Made by a program: the position numbers and the translations under genes. From positions 4,097,501 through 4,161,500 of the forward strand of contig NZ_CP019687.1 in assembly GCF_002003265.1 (NCBI RefSeq): 64,000 bases of DNA. Direction: 5' to 3'. The DNA is from Paenibacillus larvae subsp. larvae. Its GTDB lineage: Bacteria > Bacillota > Bacilli > Paenibacillales > NBRC-103111. The notes below the pieces were generated by a model that was not told the DNA's origin, ran no database searches, and worked only from the letters and a program-made list of their open reading frames with translations. Of the stretch, positions 7,743 to 16,678 are shown in pieces (within the stretch, counting starts at the first letter, position 1; every line of letters begins with the position of its first letter).

Positions 7743-9065
7743 ATGGGCAGACCCATTATAGCAATTGTGGGCCGACCTAACGTTGGGAAATCCACGATTT
7801 TTAATAAAATCATCGGTGACCGGTTAGCTATTGTGGAAGACCGGCCGGGCGTTACGAGGGACCGTCTATACGGAATAGGAGAATGGATGAACCGTGAATT
7901 CAGTATTATCGATACCGGTGGTATTGAAATTGACGGGGAAGACCATATTATGAAATCTGTCAAGGTTCAGGCCGAACTGGCTATTGAAGAATCAGACGTC
8001 ATTATATTTATGGTGGATGCGAAATCCGGCCTGACCCCGTCTGACGAAGAGGTGGCCGAACTCTTGTACCGTTCCCGAAAACCGGTTGTTCTGGCCGTCA
8101 ATAAAGTCGATAATCTTAAACGGCAGGACGAGATTTACGAGTTTTACGGTCTTGGTTTTGGCGATCCAATCCCGATCTCCGGCGCACACGGTCTAGGGAT
8201 TGGTGACTTGCTCGAAGCGGCTTCCCGCCATTTTCCGGAAGAAGAGGACGGAGAATACGGTGAAGAAGTTATCCGTGTAGCTCTTATCGGCCGCCCGAAT
8301 GTAGGGAAATCTTCTCTTGTTAATGCGATATTGGGAGAAGAAAGAGTCATTGTCAGTGACCAGGCGGGAACAACGCGTGATGCGATTGATACTCCGTTTG
8401 AAAAAGATGGCCAGAAGTATGTCATCATTGACACGGCTGGCATGAGAAAACGCGGGAAAGTATATGAGAATACAGAGAAATACAGTGTCATGCGCGCCTT
8501 AAAAGCGATCGAACGGGCAGATGTGGTATTGGTTGTTCTAAATGGGGAAGAAGGTATTATTGAACAGGATAAACATATTGCCGGATACGCACATGAAGCA
8601 GGCAAAGCAGCTTTATTTGTAGTTAACAAATGGGATGTTGTTGAAAAGGATGACAAAACGATGCAGCGGTTTACCCAGAATATCCGTGACCACTTCCTGT
8701 TTATGACCTACGCACCGGTTACTTTTGTTTCAGCCAAAACACATCAGAGACTGCACCGTTTGCTGCCTATTGTGGACCGGGTTGCCGAAAAGCATGCTAT
8801 GAGAGTACAAACCCATGTACTCAATGACGTAGTATCGGATGCGGTGATTTTCAATCCGCCGCCAACTGATAAAGGGAGAAGACTTCGCATTAATTATGCT
8901 ACCCAAGTCTCGGTTAAGCCTCCATGCTTTGTGTTCTTTGTCAATGATCCTGACTTGATGCATTTTTCCTATGAACGGTACCTTGAGAATAAAATCCGGG
9001 CCGCTTTCGATTTTGAAGGAACTCCAGTCCGGTTATTTACTCGCAGAAAATCTGATCAGGAATAG
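7743..9065 (+). CDS. der: Ribosome biogenesis GTPase Der (EngA)
   Basis: A 440-residue protein with the two tandem G domains unique to Der: GRPNVGKST at the N-terminus (G1, residues ~9-17) and GRPNVGKSS near residue 182. DxxG motifs (DTGG and DTAG) and NKVD/NKWD G4 motifs are present for both. The C-terminal ~90 residues form the KH-like domain. Der is essential for 50S subunit assembly. ATG 7743 is used since GAGGAG (7729-7734) is 8 nt upstream; GTG 7734 overlaps that site. Confidence 0.97.
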   Translation: MGRPIIAIVGRPNVGKSTIFNKIIGDRLAIVEDRPGVTRDRLYGIGEWMNREFSIIDTGGIEIDGEDHIMKSVKVQAELAIEESDVIIFMVDAKSGLTPSDEEVAELLYRSRKPVVLAVNKVDNLKRQDEIYEFYGLGFGDPIPISGAHGLGIGDLLEAASRHFPEEEDGEYGEEVIRVALIGRPNVGKSSLVNAILGEERVIVSDQAGTTRDAIDTPFEKDGQKYVIIDTAGMRKRGKVYENTEKYSVMRALKAIERADVVLVVLNGEEGIIEQDKHIAGYAHEAGKAALFVVNKWDVVEKDDKTMQRFTQNIRDHFLFMTYAPVTFVSAKTHQRLHRLLPIVDRVAEKHAMRVQTHVLNDVVSDAVIFNPPPTDKGRRLRINYATQVSVKPPCFVFFVNDPDLMHFSYERYLENKIRAAFDFEGTPVRLFTRRKSDQE

Positions 9066-9077
9066 GGGAGAGGTTTA

Positions 9078-9671
9078 TTGCTTGCAGCGGCAGCGATAAT
9101 TATTAGTTATTTTATTGGCTCAATCAGTTTCAGCTTTTTGATCGGCAAATGGGTAAGGGGCATCGACATCCGCAAGCACGGAAGCGGAAATGCGGGGGCT
9201 ACAAATACTTTACGGGTACTTGGGAAAAAACCTGCTATTGCTGTTCTTGCCCTGGATGTACTGAAGGCCATTTTTGCGGTTTTGATCGGTAAGTGGCTAA
9301 ATACGTACGATCATGAGTGGGTACCAGTATGGTGTGGACTAGCCGCCATTATTGGCCATAACTGGCCTATTTATTTTGGTTTCCGGGGTGGCAAAGGAAT
9401 CGCAACTACAATTGGTGTTACGGCAACTCTTTGTTTCTTTCCGGCTCTTTATGCCGGCATAATAGCCATAGCTTCCATCTTTTTTACCCGGTATGTTTCG
9501 CTCGGTTCCCTATTGTTTACAACACTTCTTCCATTATTTGTTTGGGGAATGGGGCGGCCGCCGGAGATTGTTTGGGCCAGTCTGATTGTTTGCGTTTTTG
9601 CCTTTGTGCGCCACCGTACAAACATAGTGAAGCTGATTCAAGGCAGGGAAAATAAAATTGGCTCCAAATAA
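9078..9671 (+). CDS. plsY: Glycerol-3-phosphate acyltransferase PlsY
   Basis: A 197-residue, strongly hydrophobic protein with about five membrane spans. The three PlsY motifs are clear: GSGNAGATNTLRVLGKK (motif 1, phosphate binding), GHNWPIYFGFRGGKGIATT (motif 2) and FVRHRTNIVKLIQGRENKI (motif 3). PlsY transfers acyl groups from acyl-phosphate to sn-glycerol 3-phosphate, supplied by GpsA, which is encoded next. TTG 9078 follows GGGGAGAGG. Confidence 0.95.
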   Translation: MLAAAAIIISYFIGSISFSFLIGKWVRGIDIRKHGSGNAGATNTLRVLGKKPAIAVLALDVLKAIFAVLIGKWLNTYDHEWVPVWCGLAAIIGHNWPIYFGFRGGKGIATTIGVTATLCFFPALYAGIIAIASIFFTRYVSLGSLLFTTLLPLFVWGMGRPPEIVWASLIVCVFAFVRHRTNIVKLIQGRENKIGSK

Positions 9672-9718
9672 CCTTGTACTTGTTTTATCATCAGCCGTCA
9701 CAGTAAGGGGGACTAACT

Positions 9719-10764
9719 TTGAGTAAAAAAGTATCAGTGATTGTGGCAGGAAGCTGGGGAACATCCCTTGCTTCCGTACTTGCCGATAATGGGCACGATG
9801 TCATGATTTGGTCGCGCAATGAGCAGCAGGTTAAAGAAATAAATACCAAACATACGAATGAGCGGTTCTTAAAAGGAGTTACGCTTTCTTCCCGGATTAT
9901 TGCCACAACTTCTTTACAGGAAGCTGTCACTGGTTCCGAAGCCGTCGTACTGGTTGTCCCTTCCTCCGGGATGAGGGAAGTGACGGCCCGGATTAGGCCG
10001 TACATTAAGCCCGAAACACTTATCATCCATGCGACAAAAGGATTTGAAACCGATACTTTACATAGAATGACCACGGTTATTACGGAAGAGCTTCCTCAGA
10101 TGGAGCCTGAACGCATCGTAGTCCTGTCTGGGCCGAGTCATGCGGAAGAGGTTATTCACAAATGTCCAACAACTGTAGTAGTGGCTTCAGGCAATCTTCA
10201 GGCAGCTGATGCCGCACAGGATTTGTTTATTAATGATGCTTACTTCCGTGTGTATACAAACCCTGATGTCGTCGGGGTTGAGGTGAGCGGAGCTTTGAAA
10301 AACATCATCGCATTAGGGGCAGGACTTTCCGATGGTCTCCGCTTTGGGGATAATGCTAAAGCCGCCCTGCTTACACGCGGTCTGGCTGAAATCGCCAGGT
10401 TAGGGGTAACCATGGGGGCAATCCCATGACCTTTGCCGGCCTTGCAGGAATCGGGGACCTGGTTGTGACTTGCACCAGCCAACATAGCAGAAATTGGAGG
10501 GCGGGGTACTTATTGGCTCAAGGCAAACCCCTTGATAAGGTCTTAGAAGAGATGAGCATGGTTGTTGAAGGAGTGAAAACAACCAAAGCGGCTCATGCCC
10601 TGGCAGCCAAATACGGGGTAACGATGCCGATAACCGCTGAACTCCACCGCGTTCTCTTTGAGGATAAGGATGCAGAAGAGGCAGTAAGAGATCTCATGGG
10701 CCGTGTAAGGACACATGAGCTGGAGGAGATTGCGAGCCCGGATACCCGCAAATGGATGAGTTAG
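9719..10764 (+). pseudogene. gpsA: NAD(P)H-dependent glycerol-3-phosphate dehydrogenase, apparently frameshifted
   Basis: The gene would encode ~348 residues, the usual GpsA length. The first frame (TTG 9719 to 10429) has the Rossmann domain, VLSGPSHAEEV, VYTNPDVVGVEVSGALKNI and [23 protein letters not shown]. The second frame resumes with [27 protein letters not shown]. One extra G in the run at 10414-10418 gives [10 protein letters not shown], the family sequence. It reduces DHAP to sn-glycerol 3-phosphate for phospholipid synthesis. Also odd: the first glycine of the dinucleotide motif GxGxxG is replaced by valine (VIVAGSWGTS). gpsA is normally essential, so an error in the sequence is the simplest explanation for the frameshift. 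Confidence 0.87.
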
Positions 10765-10844
10765 CCTACACCCTTTAAAGCCTGCCTTCATACATTACTT
10801 TAGAAGCTAGTGCAACATGCACTTTCTAGGTAAGGAGGGGCAGA

Positions 10845-11126
10845 ATGGCAGGTAAAGATATGTCCAAAGATGTGTTGAATGTCGTAAAGAAAAAGACTGG
10901 GAAATCCGTAAGCTCCCAAGATATCAATAGGCTGGCGAGCGGAGTTAAGTCTTCTACAATGAAGGATGAAGCGCAACTCAGAGAGCTGATCAGGCAAGTC
11001 TCAGCATTAGTTCATGTAGAAGTGTCCGAGAAGACGACAAATGAAATCATATCGGCAATAAAAAACAGCAAGCTGGATGAGAACAACATTCAGAGCCTGA
11101 TGAGCATGATGATGGGGAAACAGTAA
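10845..11126 (+). CDS. spoVIF: Stage VI sporulation protein F-like
   Basis: A 93-residue, hydrophilic, mostly helical protein (SKDVLNVVKKKTGKSVSSQDINRLASGVK ... IQSLMSMMMGKQ) typical of the SpoVIF family. SpoVIF is made late in the mother cell and acts in spore coat assembly together with GerE in B. subtilis. AAGGAGGGGCAGA precedes ATG 10845. It is a single-gene unit closed by the terminator at 11161. Just upstream, GTGCA-ACA-TGCAC (10810-10822) forms a small hairpin. Confidence 0.82.
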   Translation: MAGKDMSKDVLNVVKKKTGKSVSSQDINRLASGVKSSTMKDEAQLRELIRQVSALVHVEVSEKTTNEIISAIKNSKLDENNIQSLMSMMMGKQ

Positions 11127-11160
11127 TATAAACCGGAATTAACGATAGGATGATAAAAAA

Positions 11161-11197
11161 GCAGGCGTGGACCAAAATGGGTCTGTGCCTGATTTTT
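11161..11197 (+). terminator. Intrinsic terminator after spoVIF
   Basis: CAGGCGTGGACC (11162-11173) pairs with GGGTCTGTGCCTG with two G-U pairs, followed by ATTTTT. Confidence 0.8.
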
Positions 11198-11212
11198 CTA
11201 TTCTTGCATCAA

Positions 11213-11241
11213 TTCACAAAGCAATCGCCTAATGCTATAAT
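11213..11241 (+). promoter_or_regulatory. Sigma-A type promoter for the ferredoxin cluster
   Basis: TTCACA (11213-11218), 17-bp spacer, TATAAT (11236-11241). It starts the transcription unit 11316-13421. Confidence 0.65.
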
Positions 11242-11315
11242 CAAGTGAGATTGTCAAACTTTGTCTGTTTCCTGCGGGGGGACACCAGTTTGAGAAGGAG
11301 GAGCGGCATCACCAT

Positions 11316-11615
11316 ATGGTTACACTAAAGACACGCGCCATGCAAAAAGATATTGAACCGGTTCCTGGGGAGACTTTGCTGCAGCTGGCTATCCGGAATA
11401 AAATGGATTGGGGTCATAATTGCAAAAGGGGTACCTGCGCCCGCTGCCGGTGTTTTATTCAGGAAGGGGCGGCACTTCTTGAGGATTCCACGGAAGCAGA
11501 GGAATTAAGACTGGAACCTGAGGAAATTGAACAAGCATACCGTCTGGCTTGTCAAGCTGTTATAAAGGATGAAGGACGCCTGATTGCCGTACATAAGCCT
11601 TATTTCTTTTTTTAG
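11316..11615 (+). CDS. Plant-type [2Fe-2S] ferredoxin domain protein (first of two)
   Basis: A 99-residue single-domain ferredoxin. The cluster ligands are in HNCKRGTCARCRCF (C-x4-C-x2-C) with the fourth cysteine in YRLACQAVI. The short length and lack of other domains fit small electron-transfer ferredoxins; the partner is not indicated. ATG 11316 lies 12 nt after AAGGAGGAG, a slightly long spacing. A second, non-identical ferredoxin is encoded at 12280, with a nucleotidyltransferase-like gene between them. Confidence 0.85.
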   Translation: MVTLKTRAMQKDIEPVPGETLLQLAIRNKMDWGHNCKRGTCARCRCFIQEGAALLEDSTEAEELRLEPEEIEQAYRLACQAVIKDEGRLIAVHKPYFFF

Positions 11616-11665
11616 CGTTTTAAGCTGCATACATCCAGAGGGCAAGGAAAGGTGATGGAGGAAAA

Positions 11666-12256
11666 GTGACAGATTCAACCTCTATACTTCCGGTTGTTTC
11701 CCGCCTGTCTCAAGATTTGAGCCGCACAGAGGCTAAGTGGCTGCTCGGAGGAAGCTGCGCTCTCCTTCTTCAGCGCGTAGAGATTGGCAGAGAACCGAGA
11801 GATATTGATATTTATATAGACGAGCAGGATGCGCTTCTGGTTTATGAGGCTCTTCGGCACATAGCGGTAGATAAACCTGTTTTCAGTACAACGCCGATAT
11901 ACCGATCAGAACTAAGTCATTACTCGATTGAAAACATGCAAGCGGAAGTGGTCGCTGGTTTTGAAGTGCAAGCGGAAGGGTCTATATATAAAGTAGAATC
12001 ACGGTTCTTATATGATCATATTGCCCAATCCGTGGCTGTAGGGGGGGCGGAAGTACGTATGATGCCTCTGGCTCATGAATTTTTATTTAATATTCTGAGG
12101 AACCGTCCAGACCGGTATCAGCCTATAGCCGAACAGATCAATAGGCACCCCGGGGATCATATTCCGGCATTCAGGTCCTTAATCAGCAGAAACCATTGGG
12201 ACCCCGGCCATCTGAAGAAAGTGGAATCCCTGCTCCGCCTTCCTGTACATCCATGA
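11666..12256 (+). CDS. Nucleotidyltransferase-like protein, function unknown
   Basis: A 196-residue protein. The region WLLGGSCALLLQ ... PRDIDIYIDEQDAL (residues ~25-55) has the GGxxA-x(n)-R-DID-x pattern of the DNA polymerase beta-type nucleotidyltransferase fold found in antitoxin/AbiEii-like and aminoglycoside nucleotidyltransferase-like proteins. A later VESRFLYDHIA is followed by a helical C-terminus. I cannot tell substrate or whether it is active. GTG 11666 is preceded by GATGGAGG. Its place between two ferredoxin genes suggests one transcription unit, not necessarily one function. Confidence 0.6.
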   Translation: MTDSTSILPVVSRLSQDLSRTEAKWLLGGSCALLLQRVEIGREPRDIDIYIDEQDALLVYEALRHIAVDKPVFSTTPIYRSELSHYSIENMQAEVVAGFEVQAEGSIYKVESRFLYDHIAQSVAVGGAEVRMMPLAHEFLFNILRNRPDRYQPIAEQINRHPGDHIPAFRSLISRNHWDPGHLKKVESLLRLPVHP

Positions 12257-12279
12257 ATGAAGTAAAGGTAGGAGTTTAA

Positions 12280-12633
12280 ATGAAACTGTATACGATCCGA
12301 TTCGAACCACAGGGAAAGGTAGTGGAAGTACGCCCGGGTACTTCTGTGCTTGATGCTGCCCGCAAAGCGGGAGTAGTTATCCGCACCCGCTGCGGAGGAA
12401 AGGCCGGCTGTCTGATGTGCAAGATACAGGTTACAAAACCAAGCGGACTAAGTAAGGCGAATGATCCGGAAAAAAGGAAATTGGGAAGTTTAGCGGACAA
12501 AGGAACGCGTTTATCTTGCCAGGCCAAAATAATAGGAAACACTGAGGTAATTATTCCGGAAGATCCCCTAAAGGCCGCAGTTCGGGCACAACTCGAAAAA
12601 CAACGTAAGGAACAGGAAGAAGATCTATGGTAA
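12280..12633 (+). CDS. [2Fe-2S] ferredoxin domain protein (second of two)
   Basis: A 117-residue ferredoxin with beta-grasp start MKLYTIRFEPQGKVVEVRPG and the cluster motif RCGGKAGCLMCKIQV (C-x5-C-x2-C) plus a distal cysteine in RLSCQAKI. A long charged helical tail (AAVRAQLEKQRKEQEEDL) follows. The cysteine spacing differs from the ferredoxin at 11316, so the two are paralogues of different subtypes rather than a recent duplication. It overlaps the start of the next gene by 7 bp. Confidence 0.85.
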   Translation: MKLYTIRFEPQGKVVEVRPGTSVLDAARKAGVVIRTRCGGKAGCLMCKIQVTKPSGLSKANDPEKRKLGSLADKGTRLSCQAKIIGNTEVIIPEDPLKAAVRAQLEKQRKEQEEDLW

Positions 12634-13421
12634 GAGTCAGGAATGGCCAAAGAAACAGGCGGAAGACAACAGCCGGGAACTTCTTAAGAAGATGGGGAGT
12701 GTTTGTTTCGCTTAGCTGCATCCTGCTTTTGAACGGGTGTCTGTACCCTGATGAAATGCGTAAGCAAAATAACGTGAATTTGCAGGAATACCTCCCTGTC
12801 GTCCAGCAGGCTGTGGATGTCTATCGGGAAAAAACGGGTGTGCTTCCTATCAAAAATAGCGAGATAGAGACACCTTTATATGAGAAGTATGTAATTGATT
12901 TTCAAAAATTGAAGGAACGCGGACTTATGTCCACTCTTCCACCCAATGCGTTTGAAAGCGGCGGTACCTATATCTACGTGTTAATCCATGTAGAAGAGAA
13001 GCCTGAAGTCCGTCTGATGGATCTCAAAGGATACCAAACCGTACAAGAGTTACAGGCTAAGGTGGAGGGATATAAAACAAAGAATGGAAAATTGCCCAAG
13101 GGTGAACCTGTAAGCAACGGGTTCCATTACTTGGATTTTATACAGTTGGGAATGAAAGATCCACAGCTTAAAAGCCTGTTTAACCGGAATCAAACCGTAA
13201 GTTTTGTACTCCATGATTCAGGAAAAGTCGGTATCGATATCGCTCCTGATTTGGCAAAAGAAATTGAAAAGCAGCAGCTTGCATCTAAGCTGGAAGCGAA
13301 ACAAGATTTACGGGAGATATTGATTCAGTCTACACCTTTTGTTCCGGTTCCGTCGTTTTCCTACCATTGGGAGAAGGGACAGCCTGTGCCTGTTCTGGAA
13401 CCGGTTCAAGAAACGCCATAA
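12627..13421 (+). CDS. yphF: YphF-like lipoprotein (DUF3939)
   Basis: A 264-residue predicted lipoprotein. A basic N-terminus (MVRVRNGQRNRRKTTAG...) precedes a hydrophobic segment ending in the lipobox LLNGC at residues ~35-39. The mature part is hydrophilic and has two copies of a 'VYREKTGxLPI / GYKTKNGKLPKG' element, suggesting two related subdomains. The location directly upstream of spoIVA and the size match B. subtilis YphF. It is probably anchored to the outer face of the membrane; function unknown. Confidence 0.75.
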   Translation: MVRVRNGQRNRRKTTAGNFLRRWGVFVSLSCILLLNGCLYPDEMRKQNNVNLQEYLPVVQQAVDVYREKTGVLPIKNSEIETPLYEKYVIDFQKLKERGLMSTLPPNAFESGGTYIYVLIHVEEKPEVRLMDLKGYQTVQELQAKVEGYKTKNGKLPKGEPVSNGFHYLDFIQLGMKDPQLKSLFNRNQTVSFVLHDSGKVGIDIAPDLAKEIEKQQLASKLEAKQDLREILIQSTPFVPVPSFSYHWEKGQPVPVLEPVQETP

Positions 13422-13563
13422 AAGGGGGCAAAAGATATTGCTTCCGGTCTGAATGAAAGGTGTCCGCTCTCCAGCCAAAACCTTTTATCTGCAGCGGTAA
13501 ATTCAAAGACATTTTCGTCCGGTTTTTGTATTTTTGTTTATCAATAACTTTGCTTAAATCCAG

Positions 13564-13594
13564 CCTTTTTTCCTTCGGGATGAAAGGTTTTTTT
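13564..13594 (+). terminator. Intrinsic terminator with UUCG tetraloop
   Basis: CCTTTTTTCC (13564-13573), loop TTCG, GGATGAAAGG, then T7. It closes the ferredoxin-yphF transcription unit. The stem has two central mismatches. Confidence 0.75.
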
Positions 13595-13978
13595 AATATT
13601 GATGTCCGGCATAGGCATATTATCCTTGTAAAGCCCATATAGTTTTATGAGGGCAGCACAGCCCCACGTTTTGAAAAATTAGAATTGGCCTAAAGGCATT
13701 TTATCCGGATGCTACGGAGAAAACAATAAGTTTGATCTCTATTTTATAACTCCGATTTCCATTCAAACGGTGCAAGACATAGACACACCTGATGGTATAA
13801 GAATTATCAGCAGTTTTATGAATTGGATGTATCAAAGCATATTTCTAGCAACCGTACATATATTTTTACTAGTCCAAATGAATGTACGAGGGTTGCCCGC
13901 ATACGGATCATAAGGAAAGCCTGATTGAATCGTATTGTGGCTCTTGCTTCATTTAACAACCTGTAGGAGGGGATCTCA
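13595..13978 (+). promoter_or_regulatory. spoIVA upstream region with possible sigma-E promoter
   Basis: The ~380 bp between the terminator and spoIVA hold no convincing gene. CATACGGAT (13900-13908) resembles a sigma-E -10 (CATACAnT). GAATGTA 13 bp upstream (13880-13886) is a weak match to the -35. spoIVA is sigma-E dependent in B. subtilis, so a mother-cell promoter is expected here. Confidence 0.4.
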
Positions 13979-15457
13979 TTGGAGAAAGTGGATATCTTTA
14001 AGGACATTGCAGAGCGAACTGGCGGGGATATATACCTGGGGGTCGTTGGAGCGGTTCGTACGGGGAAATCGACTTTTATCAAACGCTTTATGGAATCGGT
14101 TGTACTGCCGAACATACAAAGCGAATCTGACCGTATCCGGGCAACGGATGAACTGCCGCAAAGTGCAGCAGGCCGGACCATCATGACGACGGAACCCAAG
14201 TTTGTACCGAATAATGCTGTGCAAATATCGGTCGCTGAAGGGCTGAATGTTAATGTGCGTTTGGTTGATTGTGTAGGTTATGCGGTAGAGGGGGCCAAAG
14301 GTTACGAGGATGAGAATGGGCCCAGAATGATCTCAACACCATGGTTTGATGAACCGATTCCTTTTCAGGAAGCTGCCGAGATCGGAACACGCAAAGTCAT
14401 TCAGGAGCATTCTACTCTTGGAGTCGTAATCACGACAGATGGAACTATTTCCGACATCCCACGCTCTTCTTATGTGCTTGCCGAGGAACGGGTGATTGCA
14501 GAACTCAAGGAAGTTGGTAAGCCGTTCATTGTCATTGTCAATTCGCAAAAACCGAATAGTGAACCTGCACAAGAGCTTAGAAGTGAACTTCAAGAAAAAT
14601 ACGACATACCGGTAGTTACTATGAGTGTAGCCAACATGGGGGAAGATGAAATGACCTCCGTGCTGCGCGAAGTTCTTTACGAATTCCCGGTTCACGAAGT
14701 TAATGTCAACCTGCCGAGCTGGGTAATGGTCCTGCAGGAAAAACACTGGCTTCGCTCTCACTTCGAGGATTCGGTAAGGGATACCGTTCAGGACATTCGC
14801 CGTCTTCGCGATGTAGACCGGGTTGTCGGGCAATTTTCTGAGTATGAATTTATTGAAAGAGCCGCTCTCGCCGGAATGGATATGGGACAGGGGGTTGCTG
14901 AAATTGACCTTTATGCCCCCGATGAACTGTACGATAAGATCCTGATGGAAGTGGTAGGAGTGGAAATCAGGGGGAAAGACCATCTGCTCCAGCTGATGCA
15001 GGAGTTCACCCATGCCAAGCGGGAATATGATCAATTTGCGGAAGCGCTGGAAATGGTGAAAACAACCGGTTACGGTATTGCGCCTCCAACACTTGCCGAA
15101 ATGGCTCTGGATGAACCGGAACTTATCAGACAGGGATCGCGTTTCGGGGTCCGTCTCAAAGCTACAGCACCTTCCATTCATATGATCCGTGTCGATGTGG
15201 AATCGGAATTCTCGCCGATTATTGGAACAGAGAAGCAAAGTGAAGAGCTGGTCCGTTACCTTATGCAAGATTTTGAGGAGAATCCGCTTAAGATCTGGGA
15301 TTCCGATATTTTTGGGCGCTCCCTGCATTCCATAGTCAGGGAAGGCATTCAAGGTAAACTTGCCATGATGCCGGACAATGCAAGATACAAACTTCAGGAG
15401 ACTTTGGGGCGTATTATCAATGAAGGCTCCGGAGGGCTTATTGCGATCATATTATAA
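13979..15457 (+). CDS. spoIVA: Stage IV sporulation protein A, spore coat basement ATPase
   Basis: A 492-residue protein, exactly the B. subtilis length. The N-terminal ATPase domain has the Walker A GAVRTGKST (residues ~23-31) and the switch-like MTTEPKFVP and LVDCVGYAVEGA segments; the middle domain and the conserved C-terminus (ending EGSGGLIAIIL) needed for membrane targeting via SpoVM follow. SpoIVA hydrolyses ATP to polymerise on the forespore surface and forms the base of the coat. TTG 13979 has TAGGAGGGGAT correctly placed upstream. Confidence 0.97.
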   Translation: MEKVDIFKDIAERTGGDIYLGVVGAVRTGKSTFIKRFMESVVLPNIQSESDRIRATDELPQSAAGRTIMTTEPKFVPNNAVQISVAEGLNVNVRLVDCVGYAVEGAKGYEDENGPRMISTPWFDEPIPFQEAAEIGTRKVIQEHSTLGVVITTDGTISDIPRSSYVLAEERVIAELKEVGKPFIVIVNSQKPNSEPAQELRSELQEKYDIPVVTMSVANMGEDEMTSVLREVLYEFPVHEVNVNLPSWVMVLQEKHWLRSHFEDSVRDTVQDIRRLRDVDRVVGQFSEYEFIERAALAGMDMGQGVAEIDLYAPDELYDKILMEVVGVEIRGKDHLLQLMQEFTHAKREYDQFAEALEMVKTTGYGIAPPTLAEMALDEPELIRQGSRFGVRLKATAPSIHMIRVDVESEFSPIIGTEKQSEELVRYLMQDFEENPLKIWDSDIFGRSLHSIVREGIQGKLAMMPDNARYKLQETLGRIINEGSGGLIAIIL

Positions 15458-15490
15458 CAGGTAATTGCGTTTTGGATGAATGAGCCTATG

Positions 15491-15515
15491 AAAACACCCG
15501 GCCCGGGTGTTTTTT
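15491..15515 (+). terminator. Intrinsic terminator after spoIVA
   Basis: AAAACACCCG, loop GCC, CGGGTGTTTT, followed by more T. Confidence 0.9.
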
Positions 15516-15747
15516 GTTTGAATATCCTTGATAAGAAAGTGAAATTGTCATATTTCAGACGAAAATTGTTAAAAATCATGGGGCAGGACTTGAAATTAAA
15601 GCTTTCGTATATTACTATAAATCTGTTCATGAAGACTCAGGGCCAGAAGGGACATACGTTTTTCCGTAGTTTAGGTATAAATTCACTTAAATCGGTGAAG
15701 AAAGAAAATAAGAGATAAGTAGAATTTTTGGGGGGAGGTGAAATAGC

Positions 15748-16020
15748 ATGAATAAATCTGATTTGATTGCTAAGGTAGCAGAAGCCTCCGAGCTTTCCAA
15801 GAAAGACGCTACAAAAGCAGTGGATGCTGTTTTTGAGGCGATTGCTGAAGCTTTAAAAGAAGGTGACAAGGTTCAACTTGTCGGTTTTGGTAACTTCGAA
15901 GTCCGTGAACGTTCCGCACGCAAAGGACGTAACCCGCAAACCGGTGAAGAAATCGAAATCGCTGCAAGCAAAGTTCCGGCTTTCAAACCTGGTAAAGCTT
16001 TGAAAGAAGGCATTCAATAA
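15748..16020 (+). CDS. hbs: DNA-binding protein HU
   Basis: A 90-residue HU protein: N-terminal helices ([28 protein letters not shown]), beta arm with [24 protein letters not shown] and the Pro-containing tip, and C-terminal [13 protein letters not shown] is the main nucleoid protein of Bacillus-type cells. The very strong Shine-Dalgarno GGGGGGAGGTGA fits high expression. It follows spoIVA as in B. subtilis, but the folE (mtrA) gene that usually separates hbs and mtrB is missing. The ~230 bp upstream of it (15516-15747) hold no gene. Confidence 0.97.
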   Translation: MNKSDLIAKVAEASELSKKDATKAVDAVFEAIAEALKEGDKVQLVGFGNFEVRERSARKGRNPQTGEEIEIAASKVPAFKPGKALKEGIQ

Positions 16021-16049
16021 TTGCTAGTCTTACATAGCAAGCAGAAATG

Positions 16050-16112
16050 TTTCCGTCCTTCGCAAGGACGGAAACCGAAGACCGTTTCCTTTTTTCAAGG
16101 CACGGTCTTTTC
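16050..16112 (+). terminator. Double hairpin terminator after hbs
   Basis: A strong stem TTTCCGTCCTT-CGC-AAGGACGGAAA (16050-16074) is followed by a second stem AAGACCGT...ACGGTCTT (16078-16109) with a T run. The second hairpin is the terminator; the first may protect the HU mRNA 3' end. Confidence 0.75.
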
Positions 16113-16154
16113 TGTTATTTGCAGGTTTATTTGAAAATATTGCCCTTCTAAGAG

Positions 16155-16184
16155 TTGACAGATACACACATTGTTCATTATAAT
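16155..16184 (+). promoter_or_regulatory. Promoter of tRNA-Pro
   Basis: TTGACA (16155-16160), 18-bp spacer, TATAAT (16179-16184). The mature tRNA begins 14 bp downstream. Confidence 0.85.
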
Positions 16185-16197
16185 GGCTATGGAAAGT

Positions 16198-16274
16198 CGG
16201 GGTATGGCGCAGTCTGGTAGCGCGCACCCTTGGGGTGGGTGAGGTCGCAGGTTCAAATCCTGTTACTCCGACCA
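16198..16274 (+). tRNA. tRNA-Pro (anticodon GGG)
   Basis: A 77-nt cloverleaf: acceptor CGGGGTA / TACTCCG, D arm GCGC-AGTCTGGTA-GCGC, anticodon arm CACCC-TTGGGGT-GGGTG with anticodon GGG at positions 34-36, and T arm GCAGG-TTCAAAT-CCTGT. Discriminator A and an encoded CCA end complete it. It is a single-gene unit with its own promoter. Confidence 0.95.
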
Positions 16275-16519
16275 TTTATCATTTTACCGTCGTGGCGGCG
16301 TTTTTGGCACTTGGCCGTAATAACGAAGATTGTGGCTGTAGCAAACCCGAAGCCAGATCGGTAACTCAGGTCCTTAGACCGCATCGTAATCCTGTGGTCA
16401 GGACGGTACAGGAATACATAAAAAGGTTAACGCCTCTTGTTTGATTACTAATCGAATAAGAGGCTTTTTGTATATTTGCTTCTAACGTTGGCATCATAAC
16501 TGAAAAGGAGTGTGCTTAT
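16275..16519 (+). other. Intergenic region between tRNA-Pro and the 52-codon gene
   Basis: No gene is seen. A weak GC hairpin followed by T5 (CGTCG-TGG-CGGCG-TTTTT, about 16289-16306) may end the tRNA precursor. A better terminator, GCCTCTT ... AAGAGGC-T5, is at 16432-16469. Confidence 0.55.
16432..16469 (+). terminator. Intrinsic terminator
   Basis: GCCTCTT (16432-16438) pairs with AAGAGGC (16458-16464), with partial extension of the stem inward, and is followed by T5. Confidence 0.75.
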
Positions 16520-16678
16520 ATGCATAAGGAAAAAAAGAACAAGAAGAAAGAGCCGACTATAGCACCGGGCATGAATACTCATGATCCACTGGAAAAGAAG
16601 GCTTCTGAAGAAGACATTAAAACCGGAAACTATACTGAGGTTACCCGCCTTTACCTGGACCGGAATCCGGAAGATTAA
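16520..16678 (+). CDS. Small hydrophilic protein, 52 residues, unknown
   Basis: ATG 16520 follows AAAAGGAG (16503-16510) at a proper distance. The product is MHKEKKNKKKEPTIAPGMNT... ending RLYLDRNPED. The N-terminus is lysine-rich and the rest acidic, with no membrane segment. It has its own terminator upstream and an apparent -35 (TTGACA, 16700) just downstream for mtrB, so it looks like an independent small gene. I do not recognise a family. Confidence 0.55.
   Translation: MHKEKKNKKKEPTIAPGMNTHDPLEKKASEEDIKTGNYTEVTRLYLDRNPED

Noticed and set aside
13460-13642. 60-codon frame in the yphF-spoIVA gap
   Set aside because: It spans the terminator at 13564-13594 and lacks a ribosome binding site.
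15476-15718. 80-codon frame between spoIVA and hbs
   Set aside because: It crosses the spoIVA terminator, is very Lys/Leu-rich by AT composition and has no ribosome binding site.
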